Assembly: GCA_022722495.1 (NCBI GenBank)
Contig: JAIJLI010000034.1
Coordinates: 1-11,560 of the forward strand
Direction of reading: 5' to 3'
DNA length: 11,560 bases
Source of the DNA: Dialister sp.
GTDB taxonomy: Bacteria; Bacillota; Negativicutes; Veillonellales; Dialisteraceae
Positions within the stretch are counted from its first letter, which is position 1, and each line of letters opens with the position of its first letter. Made by a program: the position numbers and the translations under genes. The notes under the pieces were generated by a model, which was not told where the DNA came from, made no database searches, and saw nothing but the letters and a program-made list of their open reading frames with translations. Shown in pieces: positions 1 through 6,636 of the stretch.

Positions 1-177
1 ACGTGCTCTTTCTTCCGGTGCTTTATCGATGGAAGCATAGTCGAGGAAGTTAGCGCCGCCCTGTTCAGACAGTACTTTGGTGATAGCAGCGGTCAGGGTT
101 GTTTTACCATGATCGACGTGGCCAATGGTGCCGATGTTAACATGCGGCTTAGTTCTTTCATAATGAGCTTTTGCCAT
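1..177 (-). CDS. tuf: Elongation factor Tu, N-terminal part (cut by window edge)
   Basis: EF-Tu is the GTPase that delivers aminoacyl-tRNA to the ribosomal A site. The visible 59 residues begin [20 protein letters not shown], the usual start of bacterial EF-Tu, and contain the P-loop GHVDHGKT at about residues 19-26. The gene runs off the left edge of the window, so most of the GTP-binding domain and domains II and III are not visible. The ATG is preceded by an AAGGAG ribosome binding site, and only 22 bp separate it from the fusA stop. It is therefore the distal gene of the str-type operon. Whether a second tuf copy exists elsewhere cannot be seen. Identification is near certain from the N-terminus and context. 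Confidence 0.98.
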   Translation of the reverse strand, partial: MAKAHYERTKPHVNIGTIGHVDHGKTTLTAAITKVLSEQGGANFLDYASIDKAPEERAR

Positions 178-199
178 TTTGATTTCTCCTTATAAAATA

Positions 200-2278
200 T
201 TATTTCTTTCCGAGTCTTTCTTCAGTAATCTGCTGAGAAATAGCTTTCGGAACTTCTTCGTAATGGTCGAATGTCATGGTGAAGGTACCACGGCCCTGGG
301 TAGAGCTGCGCAGTCCTGTTGCATAACCAAACATTTCAGACAGCGGAACGAAGCCTTTGATTCTGGATTCGCCGTTTTCGGTTTCCATGCCTTCGATACG
401 TCCACGACGAGAGTTCAGGCCGCCGATAACGTCGCCCATGTATTCTTCCGGTACGTCGACTTCGACTGCCATGTATGGTTCGAGGAGAACTGGATCCGCT
501 TTCTTCGCGCCATCCTTGAATGCCATGGAGCCTGCCACTTTAAATGCCATTTCGGAGGAGTCGACATCATGATAGGAACCATCATAAACGGTAACCTTGA
601 TATCGACCATCGGATAACCAGCTACAACACCGTCTTCGAGAGCTGCTTCTACGCCGGTCTGGATCGGGTTGATGAATTCCTTCGGAATAACGCCGCCAAC
701 GACAGCATTTTCGAATTCGAAGCCTTTGCCCGGTTCCATCGGTTCAAGACGCAGCCAGCAGTGACCGTACTGGCCGTGGCCGCCGGTCTGACGGATGAAC
801 TTACCTTCGGATTCAACGGATTTACGGATGGTTTCACGGTAAGCAACCTGCGGTTTGCCTACGGTGCAGTCTACGTTAAATTCACGTCTCATACGATCGA
901 CGATGATGTCGAGGTGGAGTTCGCCCATGCCGGAGATGATGGTCTGATTAGATTCCGGATCAGTGTGTACTTTGAAGGTCGGATCTTCTTCTGCCAGTCT
1001 CTGAAGAGCATTGCCCATCTTTTCCTGGTCAGCTTTGGTCTTTGGTTCAACAGCAACGGAAATGACCGGATCCGGGAATTCCATTTTTTCGAGGATGATC
1101 GGATGATCTACATCGCAGAGGGTATCGCCGGTGGTGACATCCTTGAAGCCGACTGCTGCAGCGATATCGCCGGAGTAAGCGCAGTCGATTTCCTTACGAT
1201 GGTTTGCATGCATCTGAAGGATACGGCCAACGCGTTCTTTCTTTCCTTTGGTGGAGTTCAGAACGTAGGTGCCCTGGTTCATGATACCGGAGTATACACG
1301 GAAGAATGCCAGTTTACCAACGAATGGGTCAGCCATGATCTTGAATGCGAGCGATGCCATTGGTGCGCTGTCAGATGCTTCGCGGGTGACTTCCTCGCCG
1401 TCAAGGGTGGTACCTTTGACCGGAGGAACATCCAGCGGAGATGGCAGGTAGTCAAGGACAGCATCGAGCAGCATCTGGATGCCTTTGTTTTTGTATGCAG
1501 AACCGCAGAATACCGGGAAGAGTTTGCAGTCAAGAACCTGCTGACGGAGAGACGCCTTGACTTCTTCCATGGTGAGTTCTTCACCTTCGAGGTATTTTTC
1601 CATCAGTTCATCACTGCCTTCAGCAGCAGTTTCGATGATCTGTTCGCGGAGTTCTTCAACCTTGTCAGCGAGATCGGCCGGTACGTCTTCGACATGGTAC
1701 TGTTTACCGTCATCGCTGTCATAAATTTCAGCCTGTCTGGTCAGCAGGTCAACGATACCGGTGAAGGTATCCTGAGAGCCGATCGGGAGCTGCATCGGAA
1801 TAGCTCTTGCATGGAGGCGGGTATCCATGGTTTTTACCGCATGGAGGAAATCAGCACCGACGGTATCCATCTTGTTGATGAATGCGATACGCGGTACATG
1901 ATAGTGGTCTGCCTGTCTCCAAACGGTTTCAGACTGAGTCTGAACGCCGTCTTTCGCACTGAATACTGCTACGGAGCCATCGAGTACGCGCAGAGAACGT
2001 TCAACTTCTACAGTGAAGTCTACGTGCCCTGGGGTATCGATGATGTTTACGCGGTAGCCTTTCCAGTGGCAGGTGGTAGCAGCGGAGGTAATGGTAATAC
2101 CACGTTCCTGTTCCTGTTCCATCCAGTCCATGGTAGCAGCGCCATCGTGAACTTCACCGATCTTATGGTTTACACCGGTATAATACAGGATACGTTCCGT
2201 GGTTGTGGTCTTACCTGCATCGATGTGCGCCATGATGCCGATGTTTCTTGTTTTTTCAAGCGGAAATTCTCTGCCCAC
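200..2278 (-). CDS. fusA: Elongation factor G
   Basis: EF-G is the cytosolic GTPase that drives tRNA-mRNA translocation and, with ribosome recycling factor, ribosome splitting. The 692-residue product has the normal length. GTPase motifs are visible in order: P-loop AHIDAGKT (17-24), the switch region with RGITITSAA (about 59-67), DTPGH (81-85) and NKMD (135-138). The C-terminal region contains GGVIPKEF and [10 protein letters not shown], typical of EF-G domains IV and V. Translation starts at GTG, with TAAGGAG about 8 nt upstream. The gene lies between rpsG (21 bp gap) and tuf (22 bp gap), the standard str order. It is a full-length housekeeping copy rather than a tetracycline-resistance-type ribosomal protection paralogue, judging by its operon position and EF-G-like sequence. 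Confidence 0.99.
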   Translation of the reverse strand: MGREFPLEKTRNIGIMAHIDAGKTTTTERILYYTGVNHKIGEVHDGAATMDWMEQEQERGITITSAATTCHWKGYRVNIIDTPGHVDFTVEVERSLRVLDGSVAVFSAKDGVQTQSETVWRQADHYHVPRIAFINKMDTVGADFLHAVKTMDTRLHARAIPMQLPIGSQDTFTGIVDLLTRQAEIYDSDDGKQYHVEDVPADLADKVEELREQIIETAAEGSDELMEKYLEGEELTMEEVKASLRQQVLDCKLFPVFCGSAYKNKGIQMLLDAVLDYLPSPLDVPPVKGTTLDGEEVTREASDSAPMASLAFKIMADPFVGKLAFFRVYSGIMNQGTYVLNSTKGKKERVGRILQMHANHRKEIDCAYSGDIAAAVGFKDVTTGDTLCDVDHPIILEKMEFPDPVISVAVEPKTKADQEKMGNALQRLAEEDPTFKVHTDPESNQTIISGMGELHLDIIVDRMRREFNVDCTVGKPQVAYRETIRKSVESEGKFIRQTGGHGQYGHCWLRLEPMEPGKGFEFENAVVGGVIPKEFINPIQTGVEAALEDGVVAGYPMVDIKVTVYDGSYHDVDSSEMAFKVAGSMAFKDGAKKADPVLLEPYMAVEVDVPEEYMGDVIGGLNSRRGRIEGMETENGESRIKGFVPLSEMFGYATGLRSSTQGRGTFTMTFDHYEEVPKAISQQITEERLGKK

Positions 2279-2299
2279 GATTTTTTCTCCTTATTAAAA

Positions 2300-2794
<495 letters not shown>

Positions 2795-2830
2795 TTAGTT
2801 GATCACATAAAACTTGGTTGACAGGAAATC

Positions 2831-3205
2831 TTATTTCTTGTCTTTCTTAGCACCGTATTTGGAACGGGACTGCTGACGTCCAGATACACCTACGGTATCG
2901 AGAGCGCCACGGATGATGTGGTAACGAACACCTGGAAGATCCTTAACACGGCCGCCTCTGATGAGGACTACGCTATGTTCCTGCAGGTTGTGGCCTTCAC
3001 CAGGAATATAAGCAGAAACTTCGATTCCGTTGGTCAGGCGTACACGAGCTACTTTACGAAGAGCGGAGTTTGGCTTTTTCGGGGTAGCGGTGTAAACTCT
3101 TGTGCAGACACCACGTTTCTGTGGGGACTGTTTCAGAGCCGGGGTCTTCGCTTTGACTGCCAGGGTCTGGCGGCCTTTACGAACCAGCTGATTGATTGTC
3201 GGCAA
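2831..3205 (-). CDS. rpsL: 30S ribosomal protein S12 (TTG start)
   Basis: S12 sits at the decoding centre of the small subunit and affects accuracy. I place the start at TTG (3203-3205), giving a 124-residue protein starting [12 protein letters not shown], the canonical S12 N-terminus. A GTG three codons further upstream is open in frame but overlaps the AGGAGG site at 3214-3219, so it cannot be the start; the TTG lies 8 nt from that site. Both lysines where streptomycin-resistance substitutions usually occur are wild type: Lys43 in [11 protein letters not shown] and Lys88 in [12 protein letters not shown]. The aspartate after Lys88, methylthiolated by RimO in some bacteria, is also present. 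The gene lies between the L7Ae-like gene and rpsG. Confidence 0.98.
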   Translation of the reverse strand: MPTINQLVRKGRQTLAVKAKTPALKQSPQKRGVCTRVYTATPKKPNSALRKVARVRLTNGIEVSAYIPGEGHNLQEHSVVLIRGGRVKDLPGVRYHIIRGALDTVGVSGRQQSRSKYGAKKDKK

Positions 3206-3211
3206 AATGGG

Positions 3212-3219
3212 CACCTCCT
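3212..3219 (-). promoter_or_regulatory. rpsL ribosome binding site that decides the start
   Basis: AGGAGG on the minus strand (3214-3219) runs directly into the upstream in-frame GTG (3212-3214), sharing one base with it. The TTG at 3203-3205 is 8 nt away, an ideal distance. This excludes the longer 127-residue reading and supports the 124-residue S12. Confidence 0.9.
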
Positions 3220-3245
3220 TTCTATAAGGGTAAATTTATAATTGA

Positions 3246-3270
3246 TCCAATAAGGCATAGCCTTGCTGGA
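3246..3270 (-). other. Imperfect stem-loop in the L7Ae-rpsL gap
   Basis: TCCA and AAGGC on one side pair with GCCTT and TGGA on the other, with a two-nucleotide internal mismatch (one possible G-U) and a three-base loop. No T-run follows, so it is not an intrinsic terminator. It lies in the 99-nt spacer between the L7Ae-like gene and rpsL and would be present in the leader of the rpsL message. A processing site or a protein-binding leader element is possible, but no K-turn consensus is obvious. Confidence 0.35.
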
Positions 3271-3304
3271 TATTACCGGGGATCTTTGAGGAACGCGGAT
3301 GAGA

Positions 3305-3556
3305 TCAGCGTTTCCTCAGGACAGCGGCAGCAGCGGCTTTCACTTTGATGCCACACGCGCGGCCGATTTCCTTCTTGGTGAATTCCTGAATGGCGGGAAT
3401 GTCTGACGCCTGACACGCAGAAAGGAGCGGAGCAGAGATCCGTTCATCACAGTCTGAAGCGATAAATACAGCAGAGGCTTCCCTCTTCTCGATCGCTCGT
3501 TCTGTTTCCTTCATTCCTACTACAAAGTCCGAATCTTTCAATTCTTCCAGTGTCAT
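3305..3556 (-). CDS. L7Ae-family ribosomal/K-turn RNA-binding protein (YbxF type)
   Basis: This 83-residue protein belongs to the L7Ae/L30e/S12e/Gadd45 family, whose bacterial members (B. subtilis YbxF and YlxQ) bind kink-turn RNAs. Recognisable family segments are GMKETERAIEKREASAVFIASDCDERI (about 14-40, shown in part by the glycine and the FIASD strand), ISAPLLSACQ, and KKEIGRACGIKVKAAAAAVL near the C-terminus. The length is typical for the bacterial type. The ATG is preceded by AGGTGA at a 6-nt distance. In many Firmicutes the gene lies between rpoC and rpsL. Here it is the first gene of the str unit, directly behind a consensus promoter. The exact in vivo RNA partner of bacterial members is poorly established, so a firm function is not claimed. 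Confidence 0.93.
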   Translation of the reverse strand: MTLEELKDSDFVVGMKETERAIEKREASAVFIASDCDERISAPLLSACQASDIPAIQEFTKKEIGRACGIKVKAAAAAVLRKR

Positions 3557-3602
3557 ACGTTCTCACCTGCTTTTCAGCACACTAAATCCACGCAACATTG
3601 GA

Positions 3603-3631
3603 ATTATATCATTGAAGGCCTCCGATGTCAA
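3603..3631 (-). promoter_or_regulatory. Perfect-consensus housekeeping promoter of the str unit
   Basis: On the minus strand TTGACA (3626-3631) and TATAAT (3603-3608) are separated by exactly 17 bp, a full match to the sigma-70/SigA consensus. Transcription would start near 3596, giving a leader of about 40 nt to the L7Ae-like start at 3556. This strength suits ribosomal protein and elongation factor genes. Confidence 0.93.
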
Positions 3632-3767
3632 TGATTTCTATCCTATTTTTCTTAGTGTTTATGGGCAACTTTTTTACCACGTTTCCGTGCGTATCACAAT
3701 GCATCATTTTTATACTTTTTTGTGATTGTTCATGCAGAGAAATGAGGTTCCGTGTTCCGTGCTGTGG

Positions 3768-3966
3768 TGGCTGCTTCGCCGCATTTTTATAGGCGATGCC
3801 CGAAGGCAGTATTCAAGTCACTAGTCACTAAATACGACCTTCAAGCATCACCCCGTATATCATATGTGGGACGAAGCTGCCTCCTTCATTCCAATTCCCC
3901 ATTCGGGCAAAGCTTTCGCAAGCGATTAAGAGGCGGCACATCCATGAGGCTACTCCCCCCCGAACC
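3768..3966. repeat. Intergenic repeat cluster: head-to-head copies around heptamers
   Basis: The 3557-4033 interval has no supportable gene apart from the flanking promoters. At 3845-3966 lies a plus-orientation copy of a block beginning GCATCACCCCGTAT, with GAAGCTGCC, CCTTCATTCC, CCATTCGGGCA and GGCTACTCC at matching spacing to the copy at 6473-6582. At 3768-3806 lies a partial copy in the opposite orientation (GGCGATGCCC and CTGCTTCGCCGC are reverse complements of the block's start). Between them, 3815-3835 holds three degenerate 7-bp units (AAGTCAC, TAGTCAC, TAAATAC). The open reading frame that crosses this stretch in frame with the LOG gene looks like read-through of the repeat, not a protein extension. 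Confidence 0.7.
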
Positions 3967-4004
3967 GCTATTCCCACTTTTAAACAGCAGCGGCCCTTCT
4001 TCTA

Positions 4005-4013
4005 TGTTACAAT
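4005..4013 (+). promoter_or_regulatory. Possible extended -10 promoter of the LOG-family gene
   Basis: TGT followed by TACAAT (TG at 4005-4006, hexamer 4008-4013) matches an extended -10 element. No good -35 hexamer is seen at a 17-bp distance. The predicted start near 4020 would leave a leader of only about 14 nt, just enough to hold the AGGAGG site at 4021-4026. Confidence 0.5.
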
Positions 4014-4033
4014 ACAGAAAAGGAGGAACATCT

Positions 4034-4591
4034 ATGTCATATAAAAATATCGTAGTCTACTGCGGCTCCCATTTCGGAAATGATCCGGCCTACGCTGCCT
4101 TTGCGGGCGAGCTGGGAGAGGCCTTGGGAAAGAATCATTTCCACATGATGTACGGAGGCGGTACGGTCGGTCTGATGGGTATCTGCGCCGACGCGGCCAT
4201 GGCCGCCGGCGGCAAAGTGACAGGCGTCATTCCGGAAGTCTTCATTGCGAAAGAGCAGGCACACCGCGGTATCACGGAGCTCATCGAAGTGAAGGACATG
4301 ACCATCCGCAAGCAGAAGATGATCTCTCTCGGAGACGCCTTTCTCATACTTCCCGGCGGCATCGGCACGCTTGAGGAACTCGCCGACACAGCGAACCAGC
4401 GCCACATCTACGGTGATCCCCTCACCCAGCCCCCCATCATCATCTGCAACATTGAGCATATTTACGATGGCCTCCTCGCACAGATCGACGCCTGGGTGAA
4501 AGCCGGTTTTCTCGAAAGAAAAGACTGGAAAAATCTCCACGTCGCGCAGACACTGGAAGATGTCATGAGGGTGCTTGGAGCCAGGGATTAG
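4034..4591 (+). CDS. LOG-family (TIGR00730) nucleotide phosphoribohydrolase-like protein
   Basis: Rossmann-fold protein of the LONELY GUY/TIGR00730 family. Characterised members hydrolyse cytokinin riboside 5'-monophosphates, or other nucleoside monophosphates, to free base and ribose 5-phosphate. The true physiological substrate in bacteria is usually unknown. Visible motifs are MMYGGGTVGLMG (38-49), MTIRKQKM (89-96) with the family arginine, and PGGIGTLEE (107-115) with the catalytic glutamate. The ATG at 4034 is chosen because AGGAGG ends 7 nt upstream and it gives the normal length of 185 residues starting MSYKNIVVYCGS. The frame stays open upstream to 3752, but that part is repeat DNA with no family similarity. 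It is a single plus-strand gene convergent with nhaA. Its TAG stop lies inside the first heptamer (TTAGACG) of the downstream repeat. Confidence 0.93.
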   Translation: MSYKNIVVYCGSHFGNDPAYAAFAGELGEALGKNHFHMMYGGGTVGLMGICADAAMAAGGKVTGVIPEVFIAKEQAHRGITELIEVKDMTIRKQKMISLGDAFLILPGGIGTLEELADTANQRHIYGDPLTQPPIIICNIEHIYDGLLAQIDAWVKAGFLERKDWKNLHVAQTLEDVMRVLGARD

Positions 4592-4704
4592 ACGTTAGAC
4601 ATCAGACTTCTGCCCTCCGGCCTTTGGGCATCGCCCCATATACCTGCGGCGAAGCCGCTGCCTTCATTCCTCATGCCTGATTTTCCCCCGAACCTTGAAC
4701 CCTA
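4588..4704. repeat. Shorter copy of the intergenic repeat with heptamers
   Basis: Three 7-bp units TTAGACG, TTAGACA and TCAGACT (4588-4608) are followed after about 20 bp by a block starting GCATCGCCCCATAT at 4628. Within it GCGGC and GCCGC (4646-4658) form a perfect 5-bp stem with a GAA loop. CCTTCATTCC and a terminal CCCCCGAACC (4685-4694) match the copy at 3845-3966, while the middle part present in the other copies is missing. There is no gene in this 115-bp stretch. Confidence 0.65.
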
Positions 4705-4734
4705 AATAAAAACGTCCCCCATTCAGAGGACGTT
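4704..4734 (-). terminator. Intrinsic terminator of nhaA
   Basis: On the minus strand a 10-bp stem (AACGTCCTCT with GGGGGACGTT, two G-U pairs) with a GAAT loop is followed by TTTATTT. It begins 7 bp after the nhaA stop. The plus-strand side lacks a T-run, so it is probably not an efficient terminator for the convergent LOG-family gene. Confidence 0.88.
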
Positions 4735-4741
4735 GTTCTAT

Positions 4742-5926
4742 TTACGCTTTATTCTCACTGATCTTGAACACGAACGAACCGACAAGGCCCGAGAGGATGG
4801 ACGCTGTCACGATCGCTGTCTTCGCAGAGGTGAGCTCTGCGGGATCCGAGAAGGAGAGCGAGGCGAGGAAGATAGACATCGTGAAGCCGATGCCCGCCAG
4901 AATACTTGCGCCCAGGTAGTGCATCCACTTGGCCCCTTCCGGTTTTTTTACAATGCCCAGCTTCACCATCAGGAAAACGGTCGTGAAAATACCCAGAGGC
5001 TTTCCCAGAAAGAGTCCGGCGATGATGCCAAGACCGATCGGGGAAGCAAGGGAGGCAAAGCTTTCGCTCGTCATCGAAATACCGGCATTCCCGAGTGCAA
5101 AGATCGGCATGATAAGGAAGGCCGACCAGGGAGACAGCTTATGTTCCCACAGGTGCAGCGGATGGGAGTGCTGGGTATTTTCCGTGCCGGCCGGGATCAA
5201 AAAGCCTGTCAATACGCCTGCGACAGTCGGGTGAATGCCCGCCTGATAGAAAGCATACCAGGTCAGTACGCCGCCCAAGACATAGGGCAGCGGATGATGA
5301 ACATTTCTCCAGGAGAAGAGTGCCATCAGCATGAGCACCGCAAGGCCTGCGCCGAGCGCGGTCCAGTGGAGCTGCGTGCTGTAGAAAAGGGCAATGACGA
5401 CGATCCCGCCCAGATCATCCACGATCGCAAGTGCCGTCAGGAAGACGATCACACTTCTTGGCACACGCTTGGCTGCAAAGGCAAGTACGCCCAGCGAAAA
5501 GGCGATGTCGGTCGACATGGGGATCGCCCAGCCCTGCGCGGTGGGACCACCCATATTGAAAAGGCTGTAGAGCGCCGCCGGTATCAGCATACCGCCGACC
5601 GCTGCCGCAATAGGGAGCAGGGTCGCAGAGAGCGATTTCAGTTCGCCGAAAAGAAATTCCCTTTTGATCTCCATCCCGACGACAAGGAAAAAGATCGCCA
5701 TCAGGCCGTCATTCACCCAGTGCAGGAGTGACATGTCCGGCAGCAGCGGCAGATCTACGAAGAGGTGCAGTGCATGCTCATAGGTCTCCGCCATCGGCGA
5801 ATTGGCCAGCACCATCGCGATGATCGTCGCGAGCATCAGGAGCAGACTGCCTGCAGACTCCTGCCTTATAAATTCAGCACAGGCACTATTCAGCTGGTTC
5901 ATTCGGTACTTCGTATAGTCAATCAT
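4742..5926 (-). CDS. nhaA: Na+/H+ antiporter NhaA
   Basis: NhaA is an inner-membrane antiporter that exports Na+ (or Li+) in exchange for protons and controls internal pH and sodium. The predicted product is 394 residues with about twelve hydrophobic segments, close to E. coli NhaA (388). Family motifs are GLMAIFFLVVGMEIKRE (74-90), STDIAFSLGVLAF (138-150), ALAIVDDLGGIV (165-176), GKPLGI (308-313) and AGIGFTMSIFLASL (344-357). The ion-binding acidic residues are present: Asp140 (equivalent to E. coli D133) and Asp170/Asp171 (D163/D164), as is Lys309 (K300). I start at the ATG at 5924-5926 because GGGAG lies 8 nt upstream. An in-frame ATG 30 nt earlier has no ribosome binding site. The gene is monocistronic, with its own promoter and terminator. 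No nhaR-like regulator gene is adjacent. Confidence 0.96.
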   Translation of the reverse strand: MIDYTKYRMNQLNSACAEFIRQESAGSLLLMLATIIAMVLANSPMAETYEHALHLFVDLPLLPDMSLLHWVNDGLMAIFFLVVGMEIKREFLFGELKSLSATLLPIAAAVGGMLIPAALYSLFNMGGPTAQGWAIPMSTDIAFSLGVLAFAAKRVPRSVIVFLTALAIVDDLGGIVVIALFYSTQLHWTALGAGLAVLMLMALFSWRNVHHPLPYVLGGVLTWYAFYQAGIHPTVAGVLTGFLIPAGTENTQHSHPLHLWEHKLSPWSAFLIMPIFALGNAGISMTSESFASLASPIGLGIIAGLFLGKPLGIFTTVFLMVKLGIVKKPEGAKWMHYLGASILAGIGFTMSIFLASLSFSDPAELTSAKTAIVTASILSGLVGSFVFKISENKA

Positions 5927-5973
5927 CGTTTCATCTCCCACTTCATAGATATACATTCATTTTGCTAATTTTA

Positions 5974-5991
5974 CATGCACTACAGTGCATG
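5974..5991. promoter_or_regulatory. Palindrome at the predicted nhaA transcription start
   Basis: CATGCACT and AGTGCATG form an 18-bp dyad with a 2-bp centre, starting at the predicted +1 of nhaA. This position fits an operator for a dimeric repressor or a 5'-end RNA hairpin. Read on the plus strand it is a 7-bp hairpin with a TACA loop followed by TTTTTT, so it could instead terminate transcription antisense to nhaA. Confidence 0.55.
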
Positions 5992-5997
5992 TTTTTT

Positions 5998-6026
5998 ATT
6001 ATACATGATTAATCATGATATGAAAA
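5998..6026 (-). promoter_or_regulatory. Predicted nhaA promoter with a palindrome in the spacer
   Basis: TATAAT (5998-6003) lies 17 bp from TTTTCA (6021-6026), a weak -35. The spacer contains a perfect 14-bp palindrome, CATGATTAATCATG (6004-6017), directly against the -10. A weak -35 with dyads in the spacer and at +1 suggests a regulated promoter. No regulator can be named. Confidence 0.65.
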
Positions 6027-6075
6027 GAGGGGAATTGTAACTTTTTTCATCTTTCTGAAGATGCAAATGGCATCC

Positions 6076-6107
6076 AAAAAGCACCCTTGCTATTGCAAGA
6101 GTGCTTT
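6076..6107 (-). terminator. Intrinsic terminator of the tRNA pair
   Basis: On the minus strand AAAGCACTCTTGC pairs with GCAAGGGTGCTTT (13 positions, one wobble) around an AATA loop and runs into TTTTT. It begins 4 bp after the encoded CCA of tRNA-Arg. It also insulates nhaA from tRNA transcription. Confidence 0.93.
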
Positions 6108-6111
6108 GTCT

Positions 6112-6188
6112 TGGTGACCCAGGAGAGATTCGAACTCACGACCCACCGCTTAGAAGGCGGTTGCTCTATCCAACTGAGCTACTGAGCC
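6112..6188 (-). tRNA. tRNA-Arg (anticodon UCU)
   Basis: A full cloverleaf of 77 nt with encoded CCA. The acceptor stem GGCTCAG/CTGGGTC has two G-U pairs and discriminator A. The D arm contains AGCTCAGTTGGATAGAGC. The anticodon stem ACCGC/GCGGT encloses the loop CTTCTAA, giving anticodon TCT, which reads AGA and AGG arginine codons. The T arm contains GTTCGAATC. It follows tRNA-Pro after 3 bp and must be co-transcribed with it. Confidence 0.97.
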
Positions 6189-6191
6189 ATA

Positions 6192-6267
6192 TGGTCGGGG
6201 CAGCCGGACTCGAACTGGCGACCCCCTGCTCCCAAAGCAGGTGCGCTACCAACTGCGCTATGCCCCG
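6192..6267 (-). tRNA. tRNA-Pro (anticodon UGG)
   Basis: A 76-nt cloverleaf with encoded CCA. The acceptor stem is CGGGGCA/TGCCCCG with discriminator A. The anticodon stem CCTGC/GCAGG encloses TTTGGGA, giving anticodon TGG for proline codons. The T arm holds GTTCGAGTC. It is the first gene of the two-tRNA unit and starts about 5 nt after the predicted transcription start. Confidence 0.97.
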
Positions 6268-6279
6268 TTACGATTTAAT

Positions 6280-6308
6280 ATTATATAGTATGAGAGAACG
6301 TAAGTCAA
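6280..6308 (-). promoter_or_regulatory. Strong promoter of the tRNA-Pro/tRNA-Arg unit
   Basis: TTGACT (6303-6308) and TATAAT (6280-6285) are 17 bp apart on the minus strand, one base from full consensus. The predicted start near 6273 is just upstream of tRNA-Pro. Confidence 0.92.
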
Positions 6309-6398
6309 GAAGAAAATTTTAGAGGTACGATGCAGGAGTAGCGGGTTCTAGGGAAACACTGATTCAATGGGTTCAAAAGAATGGGAGCGGTGAAATCA

Positions 6399-6604
6399 GT
6401 GACTGATAGCTGGTGACTAGGGATTAGGGATTAGGCGCTTCAAGCGGCTAGTCACTTGAATGCTCCTTTCTGGCATCGCCCCATATGTATCCGCGGAGAA
6501 GCCGCCACCTTCATTTCTCGTTCCTCATTCGAGCAGAATTTTCATTCGCAATCGAGGGAGCGACACGCCTCACGGGCTATCCCTAGTCCCTAGTCACCAG
6601 CCAC
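6399..6604. repeat. About 205-bp repeat element with inverted heptamer ends
   Basis: The stretch 6309-6610 contains no supportable gene. It holds an element bounded by inverted repeats: 6409-6433 and the reverse complement of 6577-6601 agree at 22 of the first 23 positions. Each end is made of 7-bp tandem units: GTGACTG, ATAGCTG, GTGACTA, GGGATTA, GGGATTA on the left; CTATCCC, TAGTCCC, TAGTCAC, CAGCCAC on the right. Inside are a small TTCAAG/CTTGAA dyad (6439-6460 area) and the longest clear copy of the GCATCGCCCCATAT block (6473-6582). It encodes no protein. It resembles a miniature or palindromic intergenic element, but mobility is not shown. Confidence 0.65.
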
Positions 6605-6606
6605 CC

Positions 6607-6632
6607 AAAAGGGGCCCGCTTTAAGGGGCCCC
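6607..6632 (-). terminator. Probable terminator after the YqgF-like gene
   Basis: On the minus strand GGGGCCC pairs with GGGCCCC (7 bp, all G-C, loop of 8 nt) and is followed by TTTT. It begins 4 bp after the stop of the YqgF-like gene and would end the DUF3084-YqgF transcript. The T-run is short, hence moderate confidence. Confidence 0.7.
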
Positions 6633-6636
6633 GCTT

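Noticed and set aside
3815..3835. Heptamer runs as a CRISPR array
   Set aside because: Units are 7 bp, contiguous and without spacers; no cas genes are present.
3752..4033. N-terminal extension of the LOG-family protein by about 94 residues
   Set aside because: The extension is translated repeat DNA with no family similarity, while the ATG at 4034 has an ideal AGGAGG site and gives the usual length.
4733..5731. 332-codon plus-strand open frame opposite nhaA
   Set aside because: Antisense shadow of nhaA; the translation is a low-complexity mix of R, H, Q, E and G with no domain and no ribosome binding site.
5927..5956. Ten-residue longer NhaA start (MYIYEVGDET)
   Set aside because: No ribosome binding site precedes it; the later ATG has GGGAG at 8 nt.
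6101..6322. Small plus-strand open frame across the tRNA genes
   Set aside because: It is the complement of two complete cloverleaf tRNAs. Products containing PGEIRTHDPPLRRR or AAGLELATPCSQSR are well-known false proteins from tRNA complements.
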